Made by a program: the position numbers and the translations under genes. The notes beneath the pieces were generated by a model. The model saw only the letters and a program-made list of their open reading frames with translations, had not been told where the DNA came from and searched no databases. DNA of 47,622 bases from Labrenzia sp. 011 (GTDB lineage Bacteria > Pseudomonadota > Alphaproteobacteria > Rhizobiales > Stappiaceae), in assembly GCF_003075075.1 (NCBI RefSeq), contig NZ_QCYM01000028.1, forward strand, positions 1 through 47,622. Direction: 5' to 3'. Numbering within the stretch: the first letter of the stretch is position 1; each line of letters starts with the position of its first letter. Below are positions 38,566 through 46,708 of the stretch, piece by piece.

Positions 38566-39016
38566 GAAAAATCCAGCTTTTTTGCCAAAACAATAGGGAA
38601 ACTCTCAGCCGGAAACCCTTGATAGTCAATGCCGTCACATCACACTTTTCACGTTTGCGGATGTCCGGAGCGCGAGCGCGGCGTTGAGGCAGTTGTATGT
38701 CCAATCCCTTGTAAACGAGAGAGAGTTCCGGATGTCAAAGCCCGGTGAGTGGAGTGTCTTGCCATTTCAGATCGTATCCATATCGGGATTTTTCCGGAAT
38801 AAATCGAGAGATTGCCATGCCTGTAAATGACAATCCGAGGTTCGGTCCGCAAAGCCGTTTGCGCCGTCCCCGGATCCGCTGTCACGGGTATTCCGTCAGG
38901 CCGGCCGGACGGGATCCCGGTTTTTGCGAGGACAGTCCACCAACCGCGATAAGGGATCACAGGCATGTCATATCCAGGCCGTTATATCCGCACAAGGACA
39001 GACAGGCGGGTGAGAC
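38566..39016. other. Intergenic region between divergent PAAR and MFS genes
   Basis: About 450 bp with no supported gene. On the minus strand TTGACT (38624-38629) could be the -35 box for the PAAR operon. Short frames on both strands lack ribosome binding sites. Confidence 0.4.
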
Positions 39017-40501
39017 ATGACTGTGAATGATGCACCGGGAAGAGATCACGACCTCTCCCGTATGACTTATGAGCACCCTCACGACTATATCGAGGAAACG
39101 CCTATCTGGCCGGACGGCACCAGCCTCGATACACCGGTCCTGACCGGCATGCAGTGGCGGATCTGGTGGCTGGCCAGTGCCGGAAAGTTTTTCGAGGGCA
39201 TGGTCGTGTTCATGACAGGGCTTGCCCTGCCGCTGATCGGCCGGGAGTTCAATCTCACCGCGATCGAACACGGGCTGGTAGCGTCGGCTGTGCTGTTCGG
39301 GGTTCTGATCGGTGCGACGGCCCTGGGCGGGCTGGCCGATCACTACGGCCGCCGGGCGATGTTCATCGCCGAAATGGCACTATTCATCCTGTTTCTGCTG
39401 GTGCTTGCGGTTTCACCCAATCTGAGCGTTACCCTGCTGGCGTTGTTCGGGATCGGAACGGCTCTGGGGTGCGACTACCCGACAGCCCATATGGTTATCT
39501 CCGAGAGCATTCCCGCCCGGTCCCGCGGGCGCATGGTGCTTGGTGCCTTCAGTTTTCAGGCAATCGGCGCCATCTCGGGATGCGGGATCGCCGTGCTGAC
39601 CCTCATCTGGTTTCCGGAACTGAATGCCTGGCGGTGGATGTATCTGGTCGCCGTCATTCCGGCCCTGCTGGTGTTTCTCGGCCGTTTTACCGTTCCTGAA
39701 AGCGCGGTCTGGCTGATGGTCAAGGGCAGGGTGCAGGAGGCGGAAAAGGCGTTGCTGCATCTTCTGCGCCGCGATCCCCAGTATCCCAGCAGCGTCGTGC
39801 TGAAGACATTGATGGAAGGGACGGCTCGGGAACGGGAGGGCGTCTCCTGGACGAAGCTCTTTACCGACAAGACGACGCGCCGGATGACCATCTTTGCCTC
39901 CGTACCCTGGTTCCTGCAGGATCTGGGCACCTATGGCATCGGCATTTTCACACCGGTTGTTCTGGCAAGCACGCTGGGGAGCGAGCGCAGGAATGCGGTC
40001 TCGGTTTCCGATCTCGTCTACAACGATCTTCTGGCCGCCAAGGGGTCGGCGGCAATCGACATGTTGCTGCTTGTCGGAATCCTCCTGGCGGTTCTCCTGA
40101 CCGACCGTATCGGACGGGTACGGCTTCAGGTGTTCGGCTTCATCGGATGTGCCGCCGGTCTGGCGATCGCCGCCTCGAGCAGCTTTGCCGGGGGCGGCTG
40201 GGATGTGGTTCTGGTCTTCGCCGGTTTCATGCTGTTCAACCTGATGACCAACCTGGGGCCGAATGCGCAGACCTATCTGATCGCGGGCGAAGTGTTCCCC
40301 GCGAGCTGCAGGGCGACCGGGGCCGGGTTCGCCGCGTCCTTCGCAAAGCTGGGCGCCGTTTCGACCGCCTTCCTGTTTCCCATCCTTCTGGCGGATATCG
40401 GCACGGTTGCCCTGCTGAGCGGGCTTGTGGTGACCTCCCTCCTGGGGGCAGTTGTCACCTGGATGTTCCGGATCGAAACGCGGGGACGGAGGCCGGACTG
40501 A
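39017..40501 (+). CDS. MFS transporter, sugar-porter-like
   Basis: A 494-residue, 12-span major facilitator. The motif A loop ADHYGRRAMF follows helix 2, PESAVWLMVKGRVQEAE follows helix 6 as in the sugar porter family, and a second motif-A-like DRIGRVRLQ lies in the C-terminal half. A hydrophilic N-terminus of about 45 residues precedes helix 1. The helix 4-5 region (GCDYPTAHMVISES, SRGRMV) matches the metabolite:proton symporter group that carries sugars, acids or aromatic compounds. The substrate cannot be told from sequence. Confidence 0.82.
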   Translation: MTVNDAPGRDHDLSRMTYEHPHDYIEETPIWPDGTSLDTPVLTGMQWRIWWLASAGKFFEGMVVFMTGLALPLIGREFNLTAIEHGLVASAVLFGVLIGATALGGLADHYGRRAMFIAEMALFILFLLVLAVSPNLSVTLLALFGIGTALGCDYPTAHMVISESIPARSRGRMVLGAFSFQAIGAISGCGIAVLTLIWFPELNAWRWMYLVAVIPALLVFLGRFTVPESAVWLMVKGRVQEAEKALLHLLRRDPQYPSSVVLKTLMEGTAREREGVSWTKLFTDKTTRRMTIFASVPWFLQDLGTYGIGIFTPVVLASTLGSERRNAVSVSDLVYNDLLAAKGSAAIDMLLLVGILLAVLLTDRIGRVRLQVFGFIGCAAGLAIAASSSFAGGGWDVVLVFAGFMLFNLMTNLGPNAQTYLIAGEVFPASCRATGAGFAASFAKLGAVSTAFLFPILLADIGTVALLSGLVVTSLLGAVVTWMFRIETRGRRPD

Positions 40502-40706
40502 TCGTCTGTTTCCGGCCTGCCGCAGTGCGCGGGCGGTTCTTGCGGGCCGGGACGGCAGCATGCGGCGGCGATGTTGGAAGGGTTTGAAATTCATTGCTGC
40601 AAATTCGGTCAATCTCTGTAAACCAGCGCATCCACTGCCCCTTGCGGGGTCTTTTGCGAACAGGCAAACTCCTGTTCAGATCGCCCTCCAGTCTCAGCGA
40701 GATCCC

Positions 40707-41147
40707 ATGCAGAACAAGCAGTCCCGGTTTCTGATCGACACCTATTTCGCCGCATTCAATGCCGGCGATACCCGGAAGATGGAGAGCCTGGTCACCGACG
40801 ATCTGATTCATGACGTCAATCAGGGGGAGCGGCGGATCGGCAAGGACAAGTTCTGGTCCTTCAATGTGCATATGAGCCGCTGCTACAAGGAGCGGCTTTC
40901 CGATATCGTGCTGTTCGTGAATGACGACGGCAGCCGGGCGGCGGCCGAATTCATCGTTCACGGCAGTTATATCGAGACCGACGAGGGCCTGCCTGAAGCC
41001 AGGGGGCAGACCTACAAGCTTCCTGCAGGCAGTTTCTTCGAGATCCGCGACGGCAGGATTGCCCGTATCACCACCTATTACAATCTTCAGACCTGGATCG
41101 ATCAGGTGCAGGGTGAAGAGGCGGAGAGCCTGACCGCGCAAGCCTGA
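40707..41147 (+). CDS. SnoaL/ketosteroid-isomerase-like (NTF2-fold) protein
   Basis: A 146-residue NTF2-fold protein. The N-terminal helix FLIDTYFAAFNAGDTRKMES, the VTDDLIHDVNQGE strand and the C-terminal FFEIRDGRIARITTYYNLQ hairpin follow the SnoaL-like pattern, in which a cone-shaped pocket binds a small ligand, often without a conserved catalytic set. ATG 40707 fits the homologous N-terminus. It may be co-transcribed with the MFS gene (205 bp gap). Function unknown. Confidence 0.75.
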   Translation: MQNKQSRFLIDTYFAAFNAGDTRKMESLVTDDLIHDVNQGERRIGKDKFWSFNVHMSRCYKERLSDIVLFVNDDGSRAAAEFIVHGSYIETDEGLPEARGQTYKLPAGSFFEIRDGRIARITTYYNLQTWIDQVQGEEAESLTAQA

Positions 41148-41383
41148 AGGATCCGGCTGTCCCGGTCCCCGCCCCGCAGGCGCCGTCAGAGCGTGTTGCC
41201 TCAGATTGATTTTTCAGGACATGTCCCCAAGGCATCTGCGAGGCGGGTGCTGGCTCGGGCCACGTCCAGAATTCACGACGCCACATGATCCAGGCAGGGG
41301 GCTGCCGGTCGCAAGGCACCTTTCAATTCCTTGTCCCGTCCTGTGCCTTATCCTGCGCGTCCGCGGAGTGGGATATGCGGCCA

Positions 41384-41411
41384 TTGACTCGCCTATAAAT
41401 AACTATATAAC
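41384..41411 (+). promoter_or_regulatory. Promoter of the ArsR operon, embedded in its operator
   Basis: TTGACT (41384-41389), 16 bp, TATAAC (41406-41411). Both boxes overlap the left arm of the inverted repeat at 41388-41437. Confidence 0.7.
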
Positions 41412-41437
41412 TAGAAAAATAGTTATTTATAGGCGAG
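41388..41437. promoter_or_regulatory. 19-bp perfect inverted repeat: ArsR-family operator
   Basis: CTCGCCTATAAATAACTAT (41388-41406) and its exact complement (41419-41437) flank a 12-bp spacer. The right arm ends 6 bp before the ArsR start codon, so repressor bound here would block the promoter and also cover the ribosome binding region. If transcribed, the arms would fold into a long hairpin. Confidence 0.85.
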
Positions 41438-41443
41438 GCGAGA

Positions 41444-41773
41444 ATGGAACTGGAAGAAGCCGCTCAAGGGTTTGCCGCACTGGGCTCTGAAGCCCGGTTG
41501 CAGGTGCTGCTGGCGCTGGTCCGGGCGGGGGGGAAAGGCCTGACGGTCGGGGATATCCAGTCCCGGACCGGGATGGCCGCCTCGACCCTGGCCCATCATC
41601 TGCGTTTCCTGTCGTCGGCGGGCCTCGTCCTGCAGGAAAAGGACGGCAGGTCGGTGATCAGCCGGGCGGCCTACGACCATCTGGAAAGTCTCGCCGGATA
41701 CCTTCTCAAGGAATGCTGTGCCGAAGAAAACGGAGCTGCAGCCGACGCGGAAACGGAGACCCCCAATGACTGA
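41444..41773 (+). CDS. ArsR/SmtB-family repressor
   Basis: A 109-residue winged-helix repressor: ALGSEARLQVLLALV, a recognition helix in MAASTLAHHLRFLSSAGLV, and the wing around LQEKDGRSVISRAA. A vicinal Cys91-Cys92 pair near the C-terminus (LLKECCAEE) resembles ArsR proteins that bind As(III) at C-terminal cysteines, and differs from the classical CxC in the recognition helix. It overlaps the permease gene by 8 bp. With the operator just upstream it is almost certainly autoregulated; the inducer (trivalent arsenical, antimonite or other thiophile) is inferred. Confidence 0.85.
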   Translation: MELEEAAQGFAALGSEARLQVLLALVRAGGKGLTVGDIQSRTGMAASTLAHHLRFLSSAGLVLQEKDGRSVISRAAYDHLESLAGYLLKECCAEENGAAADAETETPND

Positions 41774-42881
41774 TATCCTGGAATCAACCGTAGTATCGTC
41801 GGGCGGGGGCGAGGCAACCTGCTGCGCACCCAACACGGCATGTTGTTCAGCGCCTGCCGCGAAATGGTCCTGGAAAGCCCTTCCGGGGCGGAAGTACCTG
41901 TTCTCGACCTGGACCATCGTTCTGGGGGCGCCGCTGCTGGTGCTGATCCTCGACCAGCCGCAATTCGTCGATTTCGTTGTCTTCGCGGTAAAGGCCTTTC
42001 TGGGAACGCTGCCCTATATCGCCTTTGCCGTGGCGCTGATTGCCTGGCTCAAGGCTGCGGGCGCGGAGGCTTACGTGGGCAAGGCGTTCGAGGGACGGGA
42101 GACGGTTGCCATCTGTCTTGCTGCGCTCTTCGGCGGTCTGGCCCCCTTCTGCTCTTGCGAGGTCATTCCCTTCATCGCCGGACTTCTGGCGGTCGGCGCG
42201 CCTCTTTCCGCCATCATGGCCTTCTGGCTGGCCTCGCCCTTGATCGATCCGCCGACGCTGCTGATCACCGCCGGTGCGCTCGGCTGGTCCTTTGCCATGG
42301 GCAAGGCGGTCTTCGCGGTCTCGCTGGGGCTCTTCGGCGGGGCGGCGGTTGCGCTGGCCATGCGGGCAGGTGTGTTTTCCGATCCGGTCAGAAGCGGCTC
42401 CATGGCGAGCGGCTGCGGTTGCGGCGCGTCGCCCAGGACCGGTCGTCCGGTCTGGATGTTCTGGCGGGAAAGCGAGCGGACGGCCAAGTTCGGCGTCGAG
42501 CTGAAAGCCAACGCGGTTTTCCTGATCAAGTGGCTGGCGCTGGCCTATGTGCTGGAAGCCGCTCTGGTGACCTATGTTCCGGCGGATGTGATCGCAAGGG
42601 TGGTCGGCGGCGACGGTTTCGGTTCCATCGTGACTTCGGCGCTGGTCGGCATGCCGGCCTATCTCAACAGCTATGTCGCACCACCGTTGCTTGCGGGCCT
42701 TATGGATCAGGGCATGGGGGCGGGCGCCGCCATGGCGTTCATGATCGCGGGCGCGGTCAGTTCCATTCCGGCCATGGCGGCGGTCTGGTCGCTGGTCAAG
42801 CCGCCGGTGTTTGTCGCCTATCTCGGTCTCGGCTTTGCAGGCGCGGTCCTGTCCGGCCTGATCTTTCAGCTTGTTGTTTGA
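41766..42881 (+). CDS. ArsP-like permease (DUF318/UPF0718 family)
   Basis: A 371-residue inner-membrane permease with about eight to ten spans. It carries the family motif PFCSCEVIPFIAGLLA and a second half-repeat (VGMPAYLNSYVAPPLLAGLM). The N-terminus has two vicinal cysteine pairs, CCAPNTACC (19-27), and the central cytoplasmic loop a further SGCGCGASP, likely thiophilic ligand sites. Characterised ArsP members export trivalent organoarsenicals, and related DUF318 proteins are found in several metal or metalloid operons. Translation is coupled to the ArsR gene by an 8-bp overlap. The substrate is not proven. Confidence 0.78.
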   Translation: MTDILESTVVSSGGGEATCCAPNTACCSAPAAKWSWKALPGRKYLFSTWTIVLGAPLLVLILDQPQFVDFVVFAVKAFLGTLPYIAFAVALIAWLKAAGAEAYVGKAFEGRETVAICLAALFGGLAPFCSCEVIPFIAGLLAVGAPLSAIMAFWLASPLIDPPTLLITAGALGWSFAMGKAVFAVSLGLFGGAAVALAMRAGVFSDPVRSGSMASGCGCGASPRTGRPVWMFWRESERTAKFGVELKANAVFLIKWLALAYVLEAALVTYVPADVIARVVGGDGFGSIVTSALVGMPAYLNSYVAPPLLAGLMDQGMGAGAAMAFMIAGAVSSIPAMAAVWSLVKPPVFVAYLGLGFAGAVLSGLIFQLVV

Positions 42882-42891
42882 GGAGCCTGAC

Positions 42892-43740
42892 ATGCGTACC
42901 AATGTCATCATTGACGTTGCCCCCCATGCGGAGCGCTCGCGCCGGCTGCTTGTGCCGACCGGCCTGCCGACACCGCACCAGATGCCTGTCGGCTTCGAGG
43001 TCCGGGGAGGACATGTCTCCCTGAGCGGGGAAAGCACGACCGGGCAGATGGCGGCGCTGGTCACTCCGGCCGGCGGAGTGCCTCTGGAGGTGCGCTACAG
43101 TTATCTGGACGGCGGACCGGGCTATCCGGATGCGGTCTTCGTTCCGCACCGGAACCGCTTCACGCAGGCGGCGGCGGAGCTGGTGTCCGATGCCATCGCC
43201 ATTGCCGAAGCGCAGGCGGACGGCCATGCTGCGATCCAGGCCCTGGTCAACGCCGCCGCCGAGAAATTCCGCTACGCCCATCCGGATGTGCGTTTCAACG
43301 ACGGTTGCGACGAGGTTCCCTACCTTTCCTGCGGATTGACGGAAGGTTCCTGCGTGGACATCAACACCTATCTGATCGCCAGTCTGCGTGCCGCCGGATA
43401 CGAGGCGGGCTATCTCACCGGCTACTTCTTTCCGCGCGAGAAGAACGGGTGCTGCGATGACGGGCACTGCTGGGTGGTGACCCGCCACAAGGGCGTCGTC
43501 CTAGAATGGGATATCGCCCACCACCTGAAGATGGGGACCCGCGACATCTGCTGCGGTCTCAATCCCAGGCCCGGCGACCGGGTGGCGGTGGCGCATTCCA
43601 TGGGCCTGACGTTTCCCGGGCCTGGCATCGTCTGCGAAAAGCTGATCAACGAGCCGGCCTGGGTGCGTGCCGACGGGCGGCTGGAGAAGGCGGAGATCAC
43701 GATCCGGAAGGAATGCGCCGACAACGTGGTGGCGGCGTAG
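42892..43740 (+). CDS. Cysteine-rich transglutaminase-like protein
   Basis: A 282-residue protein of the transglutaminase-like (papain-fold) superfamily. An N-terminal beta region of about 90 residues precedes the core: Cys154 in GSCVDINTYLIASLR, His192 in GHCWVV and Asp207 in LEWDI make the expected triad. It has ten cysteines, including NGCCDDGHC (186-193) and DICCGL (219-223). There is no signal peptide. AGGAG at 42881-42885 sets the start, and the gene begins 10 bp after the permease stop, so it is the third gene of the ArsR operon. A transglutaminase-like enzyme in such an operon is unusual; its role is unknown. Confidence 0.78.
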   Translation: MRTNVIIDVAPHAERSRRLLVPTGLPTPHQMPVGFEVRGGHVSLSGESTTGQMAALVTPAGGVPLEVRYSYLDGGPGYPDAVFVPHRNRFTQAAAELVSDAIAIAEAQADGHAAIQALVNAAAEKFRYAHPDVRFNDGCDEVPYLSCGLTEGSCVDINTYLIASLRAAGYEAGYLTGYFFPREKNGCCDDGHCWVVTRHKGVVLEWDIAHHLKMGTRDICCGLNPRPGDRVAVAHSMGLTFPGPGIVCEKLINEPAWVRADGRLEKAEITIRKECADNVVAA

Positions 43741-43758
43741 GACGAACCGGAGGAAAAG

Positions 43759-43780
43759 GTCCCGGCTCAGGGGGCGGGAC
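43759..43780 (-). terminator. Candidate terminator of dddL
   Basis: A 6-bp stem GTCCCG/CGGGAC with a 10-nt loop; on the minus strand it is followed by CTTTTCC. It lies between convergent genes. Confidence 0.45.
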
Positions 43781-43813
43781 GGTACAGGTCTCCGGCTTTC
43801 CCGAACGCTCCGG

Positions 43814-44602
43814 TCAGCTGCGTTTGCGGCTGAAGACCATTTTCTGGTTGGCGAGCCGGTCACTGGGGCCGACCCAGGCATAGGCCAGGAGAGCCGGCTC
43901 CAGTTTGGATACGGTGATGCGGTGGGTGTGCTCGGGCGGGTTGAAGATCATCGACCCGGGCGCATACACGCCCTGATGGTTTTCCGAGACCGATCCGGAA
44001 AGGCAGATGTAGCTTTCCGAGATCTCGGTGTGGGAATGGGCCGGATAGGTGCAGCCGGGCGCGAAGAGGACCAGTCCGAGGATCACTTCATCTGTGAGGA
44101 CGGGACCGTTGGGCCCGCAGATTTCGGCGTAGGCATAGGTCTTGTCGAGGCCGCGCGGTACCTTTTCGTATCCGTATTGCCAGATCAGGTGATCCTGAAC
44201 GCTTTCCACCGCGCGGATCAGCGTGGCCGTGCGCTCGAGGCGGCCTTCGTCCAGGGCGCGCTTCAGATGGGCGGTGACCGGCTTTTGTGCCGGGGCATCG
44301 AAAATGATTTCCGAATTGGATTTGCTGACCCGGTTGACGGCTTCGCGCACGGCGCGCTGATGGGCACGGATCTTCTCGCTGCCGCCGGAGGACAGAAACC
44401 GGTAGGCCTCGTAGAACTCCCGCAACAGGTAGCCCCAGTCCGGATAATCCGACAGGCGCCGCTGTGCCAGCGGTTCATCCGTCAATTTGCCTGATTCCAG
44501 CACGTTCCGTACTCCCGGACCCGAGACATTTTCCCCTGAAATAATCCGTCTGTTTCCCGGAAGCTGCTTTTTTTCCGGCATCGGCAGCTGCATAACCGGC
44601 AT
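43814..44602 (-). CDS. dddL: DMSP lyase, DddL-type cupin
   Basis: Cleaves dimethylsulfoniopropionate to dimethyl sulfide and acrylate. The N-terminal region (RRLSDYPDWGYLLREFYEAY, KIRAHQRAVREAV, KPVTAHLKRALDEGR) is the DMSP-lyase-specific helical part. The C-terminal cupin carries HSHTEISESYICLSG (the His-x-His, Glu and Tyr of the metal and catalytic site) and the second cupin motif histidine in EHTHRITV. The start is uncertain: ATG 44602 is given, but GTG 44641 or ATGs at 44593 and 44581 are possible, none with a clear ribosome binding site. It is divergent from a flavin amine oxidase gene. DMSP use fits a marine host. Confidence 0.78.
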   Translation of the reverse strand: MPVMQLPMPEKKQLPGNRRIISGENVSGPGVRNVLESGKLTDEPLAQRRLSDYPDWGYLLREFYEAYRFLSSGGSEKIRAHQRAVREAVNRVSKSNSEIIFDAPAQKPVTAHLKRALDEGRLERTATLIRAVESVQDHLIWQYGYEKVPRGLDKTYAYAEICGPNGPVLTDEVILGLVLFAPGCTYPAHSHTEISESYICLSGSVSENHQGVYAPGSMIFNPPEHTHRITVSKLEPALLAYAWVGPSDRLANQKMVFSRKRS

Positions 44603-44695
44603 GTAGCGGTTTGCGTGCCCCGGTCCTGCAGACGAAGTCACCGGGCACGGGGCCGTATTTCAATTTTCGGGAGCACAGCGCAGGATGGTTTTCAC

Positions 44696-45793
44696 ATGAC
44701 GGTACTTGTTGTTGGCGCCGGAATATCCGGCCTTTCCACGGCCTGGGCCCTGACAAAGCGGGGCGTGCCGGTCACGCTGGTCGAGCAGGGCCCGATCCCC
44801 AATCCGCTGTCGGCCTCCGGCGACCTGCACCGCATCATCCGCCGGGCCTACGGCGGCCAGGGCGGATACCAGCGCCGCATCGGTGCCGCCTATGATGCCT
44901 GGGACGAGATGTGGTCCGATCTTGGCGAAAAGCATCTGGTGGAAACCGGCTTCATGCTGCTGTCCCAGCAGGCCGGCGACGGGGCGGACATCTATCGGGA
45001 CGGGCTTGTCGAGGGCGGCTACCCGTTCGAGACGCTGTCTCCCGGGGAGACGGCGGCGCGGTATCCGTTTGTCGATCCGGCAACCATCCGCTATGGCGCG
45101 GTGAGCGAGGAAGGCGGCGTTCTGCTGTGCCGGAAGATCGCCGGTGGCTTGCGGGACTGGTTGAGAGCGGAGGGCGCGACCGTCCGGGAGAACTGCAAGG
45201 TGAGCGCCGTCGATCCGGCGGCCGCTTCCCTCACGCTGGCCGACGGCTCCGTTCTGAGCGGGGATCATGTCATTGTCACGGCCGGTGCCTGGACGCTGGG
45301 CCTGTTTCCGGATCTGGCGGGCAGCCTGACCACATACCGGACGGCGGTCGTCTATCTGACGCCGCCGGAGGACCTGCGGGAGGCCTGGGCGCGCTGTCCG
45401 GCCATCCTCGACCCGGGCGGGCCGATTGACGGCTACGTGTTGCCGCCGGTGCCAGGAACGGGGCTGAAATTCGGTGCGGGCATTCACAAGTACAAGGCGC
45501 TGCCGGATCAGGACCGGGTAGCCGGACCGGAGGAGGGCGAGACCCTGCGCGACTATTTCTCGCCGCCGTTCGGCCGGATCGGCGAATATCGCGTCGATGA
45601 CGTGGTGACCTGCGCCTATACCTTCACGGCGGACGAGCATTTTTTCGCAACGACGACGGACAAGGCGACCGTCGTGTCGGCCTGTTCCGGTCACGGCTAC
45701 AAGTTCGGCGCCGTGGTGGGACAGAAACTGGCGGAGGGGCTGATGGCCCGGGATATGGACAGCACCCGCCGCTGGCTGGAGGCGCGGGACTGA
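44696..45793 (+). CDS. FAD-dependent amine oxidase, sarcosine-oxidase-like
   Basis: A 365-residue DAO-superfamily flavoprotein. The N-terminal dinucleotide fold reads VVGAGISGLSTAWAL, the substrate-domain strands follow, and the C-terminal SGHGYKFGAVVG closes the FAD site. The segment VVTCAYTFTADEHFF matches the place where monomeric sarcosine oxidase and MTOX attach FAD covalently through cysteine. Likely oxidation of an N-methyl amino acid or similar secondary amine, yielding formaldehyde or an imine and hydrogen peroxide. It is divergent from dddL across about 90 bp, so the two may share control and an osmolyte theme. Substrate inferred only. Confidence 0.78.
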   Translation: MTVLVVGAGISGLSTAWALTKRGVPVTLVEQGPIPNPLSASGDLHRIIRRAYGGQGGYQRRIGAAYDAWDEMWSDLGEKHLVETGFMLLSQQAGDGADIYRDGLVEGGYPFETLSPGETAARYPFVDPATIRYGAVSEEGGVLLCRKIAGGLRDWLRAEGATVRENCKVSAVDPAAASLTLADGSVLSGDHVIVTAGAWTLGLFPDLAGSLTTYRTAVVYLTPPEDLREAWARCPAILDPGGPIDGYVLPPVPGTGLKFGAGIHKYKALPDQDRVAGPEEGETLRDYFSPPFGRIGEYRVDDVVTCAYTFTADEHFFATTTDKATVVSACSGHGYKFGAVVGQKLAEGLMARDMDSTRRWLEARD

Positions 45794-45862
45794 CGGGCGG
45801 GGGGCTTTCGCATTCATGGCACCGCGGGAGGCTTCGTCCCGTCAGTCGCTCTCGGGCGCCTC

Positions 45863-46363
45863 TCAGATACGGCTGGTGATCATCCGCTTCATCGTCCGAT
45901 CCTTCAGGGCGAAATGATGGTAAAGCGCGCCTGCAACATGCAACAGGATCAGGATGATGAAGAGCGGCTTGGCCAGTTCATGCAAGTCACCGGCCTCGCG
46001 GATGCCGCCATACCAGGCGAGCAGGCCCGTGATCGGCACGACGATCATCAGCAGATAAAGCAGGCCATGGACCACCCTTGCGGCGAGTTCCTGAATCCGG
46101 GAGGCGGGAACCGGCGCCGGAACACCGAACCTGGCCCGGATGAGCAGGCGCAGAAGGGTCAGCACCAGAACAGTGACCCCGACCCAGATATGCGCATTGC
46201 CCATGACGGTGGTCAGTGTGTCCGGGGCACCGGTGTCGCGCAGGGCGCGTCCGAGGTCCTTGATGCTTTCGCCGAAGACGAGCTGAAAGACGATCAGGGC
46301 GGCAATGACCCAGTGAAGAAAGATATGAACGGGACTGTATGCGGCTGGCTGTGTCTTTGACAT
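45863..46363 (-). CDS. Cytochrome b561-type membrane protein
   Basis: A 166-residue four-span protein of the bacterial cytochrome b561 (CybB-like) family. Histidine ligands are visible in HIFLHWVIAAL (helix 1), GNAHIWVGVTV (helix 2), VHGLLYLLMIV (helix 3) and ILLHVAGALYHHF (helix 4), enough for two haem b groups. It would transfer electrons from quinol or to periplasmic acceptors; some members dispose of superoxide. ATG 46363 is chosen because the family N-terminus (YSPVHIFLHW) starts shortly after; AGGAGG lies 11 nt upstream. It converges on the amine oxidase gene. Confidence 0.82.
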   Translation of the reverse strand: MSKTQPAAYSPVHIFLHWVIAALIVFQLVFGESIKDLGRALRDTGAPDTLTTVMGNAHIWVGVTVLVLTLLRLLIRARFGVPAPVPASRIQELAARVVHGLLYLLMIVVPITGLLAWYGGIREAGDLHELAKPLFIILILLHVAGALYHHFALKDRTMKRMITSRI

Positions 46364-46708
46364 GGCTGGCTCGACCTCCTGAGATTGAACAGGTCCGCTT
46401 GGGATGACGGTTTGTTCTGCCACAGGTTTCCACCGGGTGTTAACGTGAATATGTGTCACTCGGTAACACCACGTAGCCGGCAGCACGCCGGTAGCCGCAG
46501 GGCAGCCGCACGGGTTCATGCAATGTGTCAGGAAGCAGGATTCGACGTCACGGATTCAAGTTCTTGCCCGGTCTTCTTCAGTCGGGTTCTAGGAGGCTTT
46601 CGGCCATTCCCACTGCAGGCGTTTTCTGCAAGAATTGCCGCTTGCCGTGCACGGTCAACGGGGCACGCGCCGTGGAAGCGAGTTTTCCGCCGATAGGGAG
46701 GGGGCGCA
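46364..46708. other. Intergenic region between divergent cytochrome b561 and GNAT genes
   Basis: About 345 bp. Contains GTGTTA and TAACAC spaced 21 bp apart near 46,437-46,470, a possible operator. No gene is supported. Confidence 0.35.

Noticed and set aside
38745..39020. 91-codon frame upstream of the MFS gene
   Set aside because: Arginine-rich composition typical of random GC-rich frames; no ribosome binding site and no family.
45863..46363. Cytochrome b561 considered as MsrQ
   Set aside because: MsrQ has the ferric-reductase-like fold with six spans; this is a four-span CybB-type protein 30 kb from msrP.
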